27,379 nt of DNA from a virus: positions 1-27,379 of IMG/VR virus record IMGVR_UViG_3300018418_000105; one strand, written 5' to 3'. A program made the position numbers and the translations under genes. The notes under the pieces are model-generated. The model had not been told where the DNA came from. It ran no database searches and was given only the letters and a program-made list of their open reading frames with translations. Shown in pieces: positions 14,604 to 26,400 of this stretch (position 1 is the stretch's first letter; every line of letters begins with the position of its first letter).

Positions 14604-16792
14604 TATTGTTCATCCCCAGCATAGATCAAGTAGTTAAGTGTTAAGAACGGATTCATAATATCAACAGGTTGACCCAATGAAGTATTAGTATCGACACCGC
14701 CTGTACCTTCGTACAATGCACCTGTATCGTTACCAACTAAGTCTGTAACAAGTCTTGTCTTCGAATCCTGGACTGCATTAGCATCATCACTAAATGCATA
14801 AAACTGTGATCCATCGCCATTGTTATTAACCATATTGTGTTCGTGTTCTGGTAAATTACTAATTTCTAATGTTCTAGTTTCTTGTCCACTTGATGCACCT
14901 AATATATCAGCAGCATCATTAATTGTTCTATTTGCAGCACCTCTAGAGCCCATATTGTCAGCACCTAGTGGGAATCTGCCACGTAAGTCGGGTACAGCAA
15001 ACCAGTTTTCGCCGTCTCCTGTTTCATCCTGTACTTGAGACTGTGATTTAAATCTCCATCTGATCTTATCATGCAATGGCTGATATGCAGAAACTAGGTA
15101 GTTTGAACCGTCACAAACTAACCAACCTGGTGGGATTGGAATATCAGGATCATCAATAATCCCAGCATATGGAACAATAGTTCCAATAGGCGTTAACCCT
15201 TTAATTTCTGCAAAGATTCTATTACGCGGCATCTTAAAGACACCCTTTGCACCTTTGTTAACAATAAATTCGTCTGTACCATCAGAAGCAACTGGCGTTT
15301 GATTGCCAACTGCGCCTTCTGTTGAAGGTTGATCTGCAATAAAGTTGTTATCAATTACTGTATTAAACGTAACAGTACCTTGTTGTCCATCAAATGTTAC
15401 ATTGTTTGCAGTAACCTGTCCTGTCATTCTAAATATAGTCGGAGCTGAAAGTCTATCAGCAAATCCTGAACGTCCCGATACCGATCCTTGAACATCTCCT
15501 CTTAAACTTCCTACAAATTCTGTAGAATATATTTGAGAAAATACTCTATCCGGTACCCCGATTGTTCTTAAATTGTTTTGATCTGGAAGAATTGCTGCAT
15601 TGTATACAGTTTTTAAATCTGAAATGCCTAGACCTGTTAAATCAACACTTGTTGCAGGAATAGAATCTCTATTTCTACCTACAGTTAACGGACCTTCTAT
15701 TTTAGCTTGACCTCCAACTGCTAAGTTTTTAGCAATTCCTGCTCCGCCAGCGGTTACAATCGTTCCGCCTGCGATGCTTCCACTATCAGTTAATGAAGTA
15801 ATACGTAGCTGTTCGTTAGTCTGTATAGTGCCGTTAACGTCTAATTCTTGCTGCGGACTAACATTGTTGATACCTACTTTTTCTGTACTATCAACAGTAA
15901 CAACAGTAGTATTGTTACCGCTATTATTCATTCTTATTTGTAATGTTGATCCGCTTATTTCATGTTGAAATACACCTGCTTGTCCATCAACATACATTTT
16001 TAATTCGTTACTAATACCTACTGAAAGTCCGCCACTATTTTTTATTTTTAATCCATAGTTTGAAATATTTTCAGCATCTTTTCGCATCACGTTTGCTGCT
16101 GTTATAGTTGTACTAGTTAATTCTGAAGGTCCTGGAACAAATAAGTTAAGGGCCTTTTCTGAAATTCCGTTAAACTGAGGTATGCCATCGCCTGTAATGT
16201 CAGCACTTGACAGGTTTATACCTGGACGAAGACCGTTTTCAAAACCTTCGATTGTAGATTTTGGTTCAAATGCTTCACTTGCAACAATAGCAACAGGTTG
16301 TCCTTTTACTTCTATAAACACAACGTCAAACGTTTCGTTATTTGTTGATATAACTTGTCCTGGTCTTGAACCAGTAGCTAGTCCTTCTGCAAATTCTGGT
16401 CCAACCAATACCCATCCAGAACCAGCAAATAAGTATAACTGTTGGTTATCTGTATCAACCCACAAATCGCCAATTACTGAGTTTGCAGCATCAGGAGCAA
16501 TATTTGCACGTTTTAAACCACCAGCTGCTACCCACGAACTTCCGTCCCAAAGTTTAAGTTGATCAACACCGGGGCTGTTATCATACCACAGTTGACCTTC
16601 AACTGGATTTAATGGCTGTGTTGGTGCTGCAAAGTTTTCTAATAGATGCAAAAAGTTTTCTGCGATACTAGAACCATATGCAGTAGTATTACGTCCAGGA
16701 AGTTTTAATGATGTCTCTTGGTTGATTGTATTATCTTCAATTACAATACTACCCTTGTTAACAAAGTCTGAATATCTAATCTCGTATGCCAT
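14603..16792 (-). CDS. tail-fibre protein with C-terminal phage tail-collar domain (729 aa)
   Basis: The N-terminal module is shared with the two downstream genes (LPGRNTTAYGSSIAENFLHL, LENFAAPTQP, PVEGQLWYD, GDLWVDTDNQQLYLFAGSGW, LVGPEF, FNGISEKALNLF). A fibre-type middle follows (KVGINNVSPQQELDVNG). The C-terminal ~190 residues are a tail-collar domain: PIGTIVPYAG, PPGWLVCDGS, FAVPDLRGRFPLGADN, then NLPEHEHN and the end IMNPFLTLNYLIYAGDEQ. T4 gp12 short tail fibres carry the same type of domain, so a short-fibre or host-binding role is plausible. It starts three bases after the upstream stop and ends in a TAATG overlap. Confidence 0.88.
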   Translation of the reverse strand: MAYEIRYSDFVNKGSIVIEDNTINQETSLKLPGRNTTAYGSSIAENFLHLLENFAAPTQPLNPVEGQLWYDNSPGVDQLKLWDGSSWVAAGGLKRANIAPDAANSVIGDLWVDTDNQQLYLFAGSGWVLVGPEFAEGLATGSRPGQVISTNNETFDVVFIEVKGQPVAIVASEAFEPKSTIEGFENGLRPGINLSSADITGDGIPQFNGISEKALNLFVPGPSELTSTTITAANVMRKDAENISNYGLKIKNSGGLSVGISNELKMYVDGQAGVFQHEISGSTLQIRMNNSGNNTTVVTVDSTEKVGINNVSPQQELDVNGTIQTNEQLRITSLTDSGSIAGGTIVTAGGAGIAKNLAVGGQAKIEGPLTVGRNRDSIPATSVDLTGLGISDLKTVYNAAILPDQNNLRTIGVPDRVFSQIYSTEFVGSLRGDVQGSVSGRSGFADRLSAPTIFRMTGQVTANNVTFDGQQGTVTFNTVIDNNFIADQPSTEGAVGNQTPVASDGTDEFIVNKGAKGVFKMPRNRIFAEIKGLTPIGTIVPYAGIIDDPDIPIPPGWLVCDGSNYLVSAYQPLHDKIRWRFKSQSQVQDETGDGENWFAVPDLRGRFPLGADNMGSRGAANRTINDAADILGASSGQETRTLEISNLPEHEHNMVNNNGDGSQFYAFSDDANAVQDSKTRLVTDLVGNDTGALYEGTGGVDTNTSLGQPVDIMNPFLTLNYLIYAGDEQ

Positions 16793-16795
16793 TTA

Positions 16796-17413
16796 TTACA
16801 CCTCGCTAAAACCAGTTAAACTTTGTACTCTAACAGTGTAATCAATCTGTATCAAACGATTCAATGATTTTTGTACTGGATGGAAAATAACATGTGTAAG
16901 CAATCTGCCGTCTGTGCCGTCAACACCTTGGCTTATTAATCCTAATTCATCAAATACATATAAACTTTCTGTATCAGTAGCAGTGTCGAAAGCATCTTGA
17001 CCGTTAGGTTCGCCATAGTCTAACAAACAAGTAACTAATATATCTGTATAGTTTGTGCCGCTAACGTGTCTAGTTTCAATCCTGTTTCTTACAGGATCAG
17101 TGTTGTTACCAGCTTGGTCGTCTACTACTTTATTAAACGTTTGATTGTATAAACTTGCATTAGAGCCTGTACTGTTTGGAGTTAGGTATGTAATAATGCC
17201 TGTAGGATCAACACTAGTCCCTCCATTTCCAAATGCCATTTTATATATTGGCCCTTGTCCGGCATTAGCAAGAGACTCTGCTAATGCTATACTCATGTTT
17301 TCATAATGAATAGCATTGCGTTTGTCGATAAGAACTTCGCCACTAGTAGGGTCGTGTATCTTAATGTGTCCCTGCAATAATATTCCGTTTAGATCTTCAA
17401 ATTTGTCTGTCAT
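16796..17413 (-). CDS. conserved virion structural protein (205 aa)
   Basis: The whole protein matches what I recall as a conserved T4-like marine phage structural protein. Motifs are GHIKIHDPTSGEVLIDKRNA, IHYENMSIALAESLANAGQG, YKMAFGNGGTSVDPTGIITY, DILVTCLLDYGEPNGQDAF, VFDELGLISQ and HVIFHPVQKSLNRLIQIDYT. It is likely a baseplate or tail component because it lies between the giant tail protein and the fibre set. Shine-Dalgarno-like AGGA is visible 7-10 bases before the ATG. A weak late box (AATAAATA) overlaps the end of the upstream gene. No enzymatic motif. Confidence 0.82.
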   Translation of the reverse strand: MTDKFEDLNGILLQGHIKIHDPTSGEVLIDKRNAIHYENMSIALAESLANAGQGPIYKMAFGNGGTSVDPTGIITYLTPNSTGSNASLYNQTFNKVVDDQAGNNTDPVRNRIETRHVSGTNYTDILVTCLLDYGEPNGQDAFDTATDTESLYVFDELGLISQGVDGTDGRLLTHVIFHPVQKSLNRLIQIDYTVRVQSLTGFSEV

Positions 17414-17431
17414 GTTATTTTCCTGCTACTG

Positions 17432-17439
17432 TATTTATT
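17432..17439 (-). promoter_or_regulatory. possible late promoter box AATAAATA
   Basis: On the - strand AATAAATA overlaps the stop codon of the giant gene, 18 bases before the ATG at 17413. This is close for a promoter and one base off consensus, so it may be chance in A+T-rich DNA. Confidence 0.3.
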
Positions 17440-20400
17440 TAGGTAACTCAGTTGTTGCTCCACGTATGAATTCTGCAATAGAATTTTTTGCATATCTTAA
17501 TTGTTCTCCTGGGTTTTGCCACAATTTGCCTATTTTTCTTACAATAAGCACCCTACTATTTGCTTCAGGAGAGTTTAACAATGTAATAATTGCAACATTG
17601 TCGTCAGTAATAGTAAGTTCAAATTCCGGAGGTAATATAGTATCGCCCTCCGGACTGTCTTGGTTTATAAAGTCTTGTATTAGATTGCCGTCGGAATCTA
17701 CTTTTTGGAATTGATAAGCACTAATAGCATTCTTACGTAATCTCTTACCACTTACAAAAACTTCAAATTCGTCTACTCCCTTTGTAGGAATCCAATCTAA
17801 AACTATTTGTGTTGACTCGTCCTCTAACTTAATTAGTGTAACCATTTCGTCAGTATAAGGAATAGACTCAGTTATTCCCTGATCCATTATTTCAGTACCT
17901 GCAATATACGAAAGTTTTGGACTTGTTCCGAGTGTGCCTCTTCTTAACTGGCTTACTGTATTTCCGTCAACTTGGAAATATTCAATTCTTTCACCATCTA
18001 TGAATAATACACCCGGAATATTAAGTTCTGTACTAGGTAAAGTCAATCCTGTTGCATCGTCTAGCTCAATAACTTTATCAGTTATACCTAATGGCTGTGC
18101 TAAAAGATATACTTTATCTTGGTTTAGACGCTTGTAGTGTGTCCTATTCAGCATATCTTTAAACATTCTATAACCAAACTTAGCGTTAGTCTTAGATCCT
18201 GCAAAGTGTATAACCTGTATTCTATCATCCGGTTCTACTTTTCTTATAATTTGAACATACTCGTCCATCTTTGAAAGTCTATAATCAACATTAGGTGTAA
18301 GCAGTTCACCGTTTAGTGTAACCCACAAGTACGCTGTACTTATCGCAGGTTGTCTTAGTTTTATTAGGCCATTATTTAACCTTCTAAAGTCATAATAATC
18401 ATCAGTTCCAGCAACTAAGTTTCCTTGTGCTGCATTAACTCTTGTTTCAATCTGCAAATCTTGGATATCATGTTTGCTAAATTTATAAATTACAATTTCT
18501 GCGTCTTGAGCCGGTATATCATTGAGTACTATGTTATCACCTGCTTCAATTAATGTAACACTAAGCATGTTATTAGATATTGCACCGCTTTCGGTTCCTT
18601 CTACTGGTATGCTTGGATCGTCATCAAATTGCTCTACTAACTCAGGATATGGTCCAATTAATTCTAATCTATTATTATTATAAGTTTTTACTGTAGCAGA
18701 AATAATTGTACTATCGCCTGTACCTATTTCAACTGTTTCGCCAGGCACAAACGACCCGTTTACATTTGCTAAAATTACTTCTGTATTTTGAGAGAATGAA
18801 TATTCACTAGTGTAAGGAACAAATATTTCTAAATCGTCGCCTATTTGCCCTACGTTGTCAAATAATACAACCTGAGTATTTGCAAAGTCCCAACGATAAT
18901 CTGTTAATAATCCTAGTTTTTCACCGTTAATATACACATCTACTTGGTCTGGACTCAATGTACTAGGTCCAAACTGCGCACTATCTAATGGATACTCTCT
19001 TCCTGATTCAATAAACCAATGCTGTGTATATCCTGGATACAATATTTTGTTATCAACTCTAACAACAATATTATGACTTAATGGCAATTTACTAAACGGA
19101 GCAGGATCTGTATTAAATATTACAGTACTTCCGTCACCAATATGTTTATCTATTGTAATTTCACTATAAGATGTTATGCCAGAAACAGCATTTGTTGCGT
19201 CAAATAACGAATAGTGTATAAATGAATTAGCTGGCGGTGCAGTTACAAATCTTAAGCCTAGCATACCGTTATCTGTTTCATAGATACTAGCACTAGCATT
19301 TACACCGTCAATTGTTATATACGAAGATAAATTCTCTCTATAAACTACATTAGTAATAAACTCTAACTTCTCGCCTGTTCCAGTAAAGGCCGAAATATCA
19401 ATTAATGCTTCGCCGTTGTCTCCGATTGACGAAATGTTAATTCTGTCTCCTACTGTTAACGGATTATTCATAACAACTTTATTTTCAACAAAGTTAATTT
19501 CGTAATCCTCGTCTACTTCTAGTATAGATCCGTTTACTTTAACAATAACTGCTTGTTTATTATGCGGTAATGTTTCTAAGAAAAATTCTTGATTAATATT
19601 TGCAGTTGCAGTATAATTTCTTGTTGTAATTAGACTGCTTCCATCTCCTGCACGATCGTAAACTTTCATATCCAATGTGTCAAGTAATTGTCCTGGAACT
19701 AATTCTTCCGGTCCTGCCGATGTAGTTGGAGTAATAAAGCCATCGCCGTCAATTGTAATGTCTGCTGCATCTAACCCTGTAGCAGTACCATATGCAAGAT
19801 TTCCACCTTCGATCAAACTATCAAAACCAGAAGCAGGTAAGAAACTACCGTCTGATGATGCTTTTCTAATTACTACTACTTGATCTTTAGGTGCTTCAAA
19901 TGCTGTATCAGTATAGTATTCTTCAAATTCTTCAACATTTTCTATTACAACAAAATATCTAGGATTACCATCGTCGTCAATGTCAGTTACATAACTTGAT
20001 TCTTCAGTAGTAACTGTTTTCATTATTGCGTTTGGATTTCCTAAAGCAACTATAGTAACGCCGTCTTCTGCAAGATAAGTTCTAGTACTACCGTCATAGT
20101 TAACATCGTCAACTCGTATACCATTAATGTAAACATTATACTGTTCACCTGCTTCTAACGGCTTGCTTAGTTGAAATCTCTTAGTGCTACCGTCAGTATA
20201 AAATGTTTCATCTTCAAAGTTTTCGTCATACGTATCCCAGGCTGATGTATACCAAGGTTGAGAATCAAATCCTAAATCAGAACCAAATTCAAAAGACCTT
20301 ACTTCTACTCCACCGTAGTCTACACCAGACATTAACTGTCCTAAATCCTTACCATACTGACCTGTTTCAGGATTGTATAACGTATTAATTCTATCTGCTG

Positions 20401-23400
20401 CATTTAATAAATTATAGCTCTTGTTATATTCAACACGTATAACTGTTCCTACAGGTTGAGCCTGTGTTAGTGTAATATAACCCAATTGTCTAGTGTAAGT
20501 TTTAGTACCTTGTTTCTGCTTTATAGTTTCATTATTATAAGAATATTCACTACTTAGTGCTTCAGTCCCGTCAAAGAAAACTTTAATGTTTGCTCTAGTT
20601 AAATCCATTGGCCATTTTAAAGTTAGTTTAAGTTCAATGCCGCCACTTGTGAATTCTTCAACTTCGGATAAGTTTAAAAACTCGTAGTTAGGCGAAGTTC
20701 TATCAAACTTTTGCGTAATACTATAATGTTTAACTTTATTATTACCTAGTATAACAGAAAGTCTAGGCTGTAATCCGCCATCTTCTTGTGTTCCAACTAT
20801 TTCTACAGAAGGAGGACTAGTGTATCCAGATCCTGGATCAGTGATAACTATTGACTTAACACTTCCGCTACCAATAAATGCTTTTGCCTTTGCTCCGGTT
20901 CCGCCACCGCCTGATATAATTACATTAGGAACTTGAGTAAATCCGGTTCCGCCATCTTGTATTTCTATTGCTTCAACTTCAAATGTAAAATTATCAAGCC
21001 AATGTTTTGCTGGATATAATGTTTCATCAAAATTTATTCCAATAAGTACTCCGTCTTGAATTGCAACTTCAGGAGCAACAATCTTGTTTAATTCCTTATC
21101 ATAGAACGGAGCAAGATCAAAATCAGTGGTAACACTCTGAGTATTATCAATTGTATCGTACGATGATAGATATTCACGTATTTTAGCTTTATAAGGTTTA
21201 ACTTCGTTTACATAATCTTCGTAACTTTCTAAGTTATCATTTTGGAATGTAGTACGTTGTTCTAATGTTCCAACATTATGTTTTGCTTTAATAAAGCTGG
21301 TTTTAAATGCCCAGTCTACATAATTCTGTTCTGCAAACACATAGCGTAAACTTGCAAAGAATAGTTGATTATATTCCTCCGCTAACTCATCTACAAAAAT
21401 ATCATCTCTAATTGTTTCAATAATCTTTCTTAATTCGACTGCATTATCATCTTCGAGATATAATTTAGATAAAAATTCAATTGTGCCGCCTTCACGACCA
21501 ACTGTTCTATAACCTGTACTAAGATCAGGAGAATCTAGATTAACAATTTTTTCAAGTAATATCCATCCACCGGAACCTACATTTGAGATTTTAATAATAT
21601 CGCCTAAATCATCATTTAACCCGCTTAGTTGATAATAATCATCTATTAAAAAGTCTATGCCTGTTAACGCACTGTAACCAGTTAAATACCAATCTTTATA
21701 TTTCCAAAACTCAGATACATCATAGTATTGTTTATTTGTAATAGACCAAACTCTTGTATCTGGATTCCAACCGTAAATTGTCCAACCTCCGTTATTAGTG
21801 CTATCTGCACGTACAAGAACACTTAACGGTCTTACAGTAAGTGTAAGACTATCGGTGTAGTTTGTGCCGCCATTAATAATTTCAACACTTGTAATAATAC
21901 CTAAATTATTTAATATCGGTTTTAGTTCTAAGTTTTCACCTGTACCATTAATTTTAATAGTAGGTGCTATTCTATATCCTCGGCCACCATTAACTATAGT
22001 TACACTAGTAATTACACCATCTTCGATTACTGGCTGTAATATAGCTGTTGCAGCACGTACTGTACCAACAAACTCTAATTCTTGCTCAGTATCGATAGCA
22101 GTATCATAATGCCCGGAAATAAAAGTCGGAACAGGATCTTTTTCAAATAATTTTGTTGTGTCAAAATTATCTAATATAAGTTGATCTTTAAGTACTCTGT
22201 TAACTCTTTCTACATATTGTTTTAATGCTTCTTGTCTATTTACAAACCAGCTTTGTCTCGGTCTATTAAGAGATCCGTATTTTTGTTTTACACTTAACGT
22301 TGGATCAGGCACAGGTCTATGATATTTGTCAGAACCTATTAAACTATCAATCCATTTATCTTCAATTACACTCTTAGGCTTACTTGTACTCAGACCTTCC
22401 GAAATAATTTGATATTCATTATGAATATTATTTTCTTGATTATCGATTGTCCAATAACGGAAATTAATTGCAACATCTGAGTCTGAAAGACTCTTATTAC
22501 AATTATATAAAATAAATCTATCATTACCAAGAATAGTAACAAATTTAAGTCGCTGACCTGCTGGATCTCTAATAATATTTGCAACATCATATGAACTACG
22601 GCGTCTACTTTCTATATCAGGAGTAACTCGCTTGTTCTTGACCCAGAAATAATATTTCTTAACAAATCCCTGACTTATAGGATCGTATACATCTTTTTCA
22701 ACATATTTAGAAGTTCCGTACTTAGAAGTTCCGCTTATTCCTCTTGCTGAGCCAAGGTTTGTATCTGCACGTTGATCCCAAACATCAGGAGCTATATTAC
22801 TTTCCACCCACTCATAAACATCAATAGATGACCCAGTAGCCAACGATCCCCAAACACTTTGAGAATATATAACACTGCCTTGATTATAATCTACATACTT
22901 GACTGTGCTTAAATCCCACCATAGTTCTCCTACTTGCTTTTCGCCCCAGGTAGTATATTTTGTTTTCTCTGTTTGATTTCCTACATTATAAAATGCTGGA
23001 TCAAAATATGTCTTGTAGGAAAGTTCTTGCTCAGCAAGGCCTGAAATTTTTCCTGCAACAGGATCGATTATATCAAGTCTTGAAAGTAATAAATTTGTTT
23101 TAGTGTTGTATATAAACGATCCTCTAAATTTGTCAACTTCGGGTTGATCAATCGGGCTTCTTATTACGTTCCATATTTTTTGATCTTGTTGTCTATGATA
23201 AACTGCGACTTTACCAGGGCCGCTGCCATTATTAATTGTTGGTAACCCAACATAGATTTTATTATTTTTAACAAGTACATCCTTGCCAAAATTAACAACA
23301 CTAAAATCAGTATATTCTAAACGTTGACCGTAAACTAACGAATTGTTTATATTTTCGTAGATATAAACAACACCGCTGTCTACTATACGTTTTGCAAATT

Positions 23401-26400
23401 TAGTAAACCCTTTATCAAAAATAGTTTCAACTGGTGATAACGGACTATTAGGATCATTAACATATCTGCCAAGGGTATTACTAGTATCTTGGAACCTATC
23501 ATAGGTTGTGTCTAATATAATATCACCTCTTGCACTTGTTACTACTAACTGATTTCCGTCAAAACCAAGATTTATTCCAAAACCTTCTGTCTGTTCCTTA
23601 TTAGGACTATTAAGTATTTGACTTTGCTGGTATGTACCGTTTACATTTTTATAGACATACACTCTACCTTGATACGGTTGATCAGCGTCTGTGTTAGGTG
23701 CTCCTACAGCAATAATATTTCCGTCATCAGAAACTACAACAGACTCTCCATAACTTCTTGCTTCCAAAGGAGCATCAAATTCTTGTATAATTTCAAAGTG
23801 AGAATTTTTAAGTCTGTATATGACTAGTTTATTTCTGTCGCTGTATTCTGCAATCGTTGCTAATATATTTCCAGAATCACTAATATCAAATGTTCTGCCA
23901 TATGCTGTAGTTGTTAAGTCAGCAATACTTTCAATGTCACTAGGTATAACTAACCCTGTGGTATTAGGCAAGTATCCTATAAAGTCAACATGGTCACCTA
24001 AGACTTTCCATTTATTGCTATTAAATTCTTCAGCTTGTATATTTGTAAGTGCTCTATAAAATACATTGTTGTATACTACTATTTGATCTTGATAATAATC
24101 TGAAACATTACTGTAAATACCTTTAAAGTTAGTATCTCTACCAACTGTCCAATTGTAAGTTTTTCCGTAAATGTCAGTACCATTAACAACAAAATACAAT
24201 CTTCCTCTACCTGGATTTGTAGTAATATCGTTAGTATGCGTTTCTTTGCTGTTTATTACTAACTTATAAAAATCTCCAGATTGAATAATTTTTAAAGAAG
24301 ATGCTAGTTCTCTACCTTCTTCTCTATTAGGAAGAATAAATCCGTTAATAAAATTATATCTGTCAAGTACATCGTCTTTTTCATATACGAAAAATGCACC
24401 TTCTCTTACAACTTCACTAGCTGTCCTATTTGTATTAATAGGAATATTATCAACTTCTTCCCAGTCATTATTTGAATTACTAGGAACCAATGGTGTTCTT
24501 GGAAGTCCAGGTTTGAATTCTTCTATCCAAGTTAAATATTCAATGCCAGATATAAATTCTGTTTCGTAGATACCTATTTCATCTGAAACATTTGCATTTA
24601 ATGGCAAAATAAATCTCTCAGGCAATGGAAGTTGTTCTGTATGTTGGAAAACTGCTATTTTACCTATATCAGAATCTGCAAGCTGTCGTGATTCTGTAGT
24701 TCCTATTCTTCTTAATTGTCCGTTACCTTCATCCTTATTAAGATACATTGAAGTAGGAGCCAAACCATCAATATATCTAGAACCAAAGCTAAAATCACCT
24801 GTAACATTCTTTACATATATTCTTGCTTTATCGAGATCTCTTTGATAAAGCACAACTTCTGCTGTTGCCCCGGTAGTTCCTTCACGAACAATATCCCCCG
24901 GAACTAAATCTATCTCAGCAAAAATATCATAGTCAATATATCCATCCCATAAATCTACCGGTACTTGAACCTTGTTAATTATATTGTAGGGATTATCGCC
25001 AAATCCTTTTGCAGATAAATCAGGTAATGTACCAGATGTACCAGGAATGTCGTTTAGCCAAACTCCAATATAAGGAGATGGCGATTGAGGATCATTAAAC
25101 GCCGAAGTTGCTTTATCTGAGACATTTTTAGGAAGTCTAACTATCCATCTATTATCCAAAAATGTCTGTGTTCCGGCACCAGCAATACCTCTAGATTGGT
25201 GACTTAACACTCTAACTATATCTGTTTCTTTTTGGAAGGGCTTGTCAACACCTGCTAGAATTTCTACAGGTATTTCATATCTAGTATCTATAGAGTTTTT
25301 ATAAGGTAATATGTCTACACTTTCGTGCCATGTTGCATCTGGATTTGAAAAAGTATTAGGATCAAAATTATTTTTTATATCCTTAATAACAAGTCCGTGC
25401 CCATTATCTGTTATTATACCATTTGGATTGTAATTAAATCCTGTTGCAATTTCCCAATAGCCGCCTAAAATAGAGCTTCGGTCTACTGGCTCGTGTAAAG
25501 GTCTTGTATATTCTCCAATTAAGAATGTATCATTAATATATAAAGTTCCTGTTTCTTCAAAAATACCATTTTTATCGTTTGCGTATACAACAAGACGACC
25601 TAGTTCATTTTTTACATAAACAACAGTAGCATTACCTGTTGGTGTTGTTACTGTATCTCCTGCAGAGACACTCGGAATGTTTAATGGATCTACGACATAA
25701 AATACTTCTTCGACTTTTCTTCTAATAGTATGAACATTAGTTTCAAAGAAAGTTTTATCAATACCTGGCAATTTATTATTAAACGGCTTATTAATTTTTC
25801 TTAGAAATCCGTTAAAATCTCCGCCTAGAGGATTTGCTAACTCTCCAGAACCTAATCTAGGACCTATAGGCTCTCCACTAAACCCTATATTAGGATTAAC
25901 AGGAAGTGTTAAATCTTCATCGTAGTATATCTCTAAATAATCATTGCCTAAAACTTTTACAAAGAATTTAACATTTTCTAAACCCTTAACACCTTCTTGT
26001 TCTAAAGTATCAAAAGGAATATTAGGATCACTATTATCAAACTGATCTACAAGAATTGTAATATTATCGTTAGGAACATCAGTAATGATTATTTCATCGT
26101 TATCCTCTAAGTTATGAGCTGTATCAGTAATTAGTTTCATCGGAGATGCTGATAAATCTATACCAACAATCGAAACTTCTGAAATTGGATTATAGTTATG
26201 AGAAATGTTATCCCATCCTAAATATAATCTATCTCCTATATTACTTCCTTCATAAGCATCTATAGGAGCTCTTACAAGAATATGATCTGTAGTCGTATCT
26301 ATTAGAGGTACATCACCTGTTGCTAATAGTTTAATATCTGTATAATCGCCATACAATTTGTATAGTTCAGAACGCCACCTACTTGCACTATCAAATGTTC

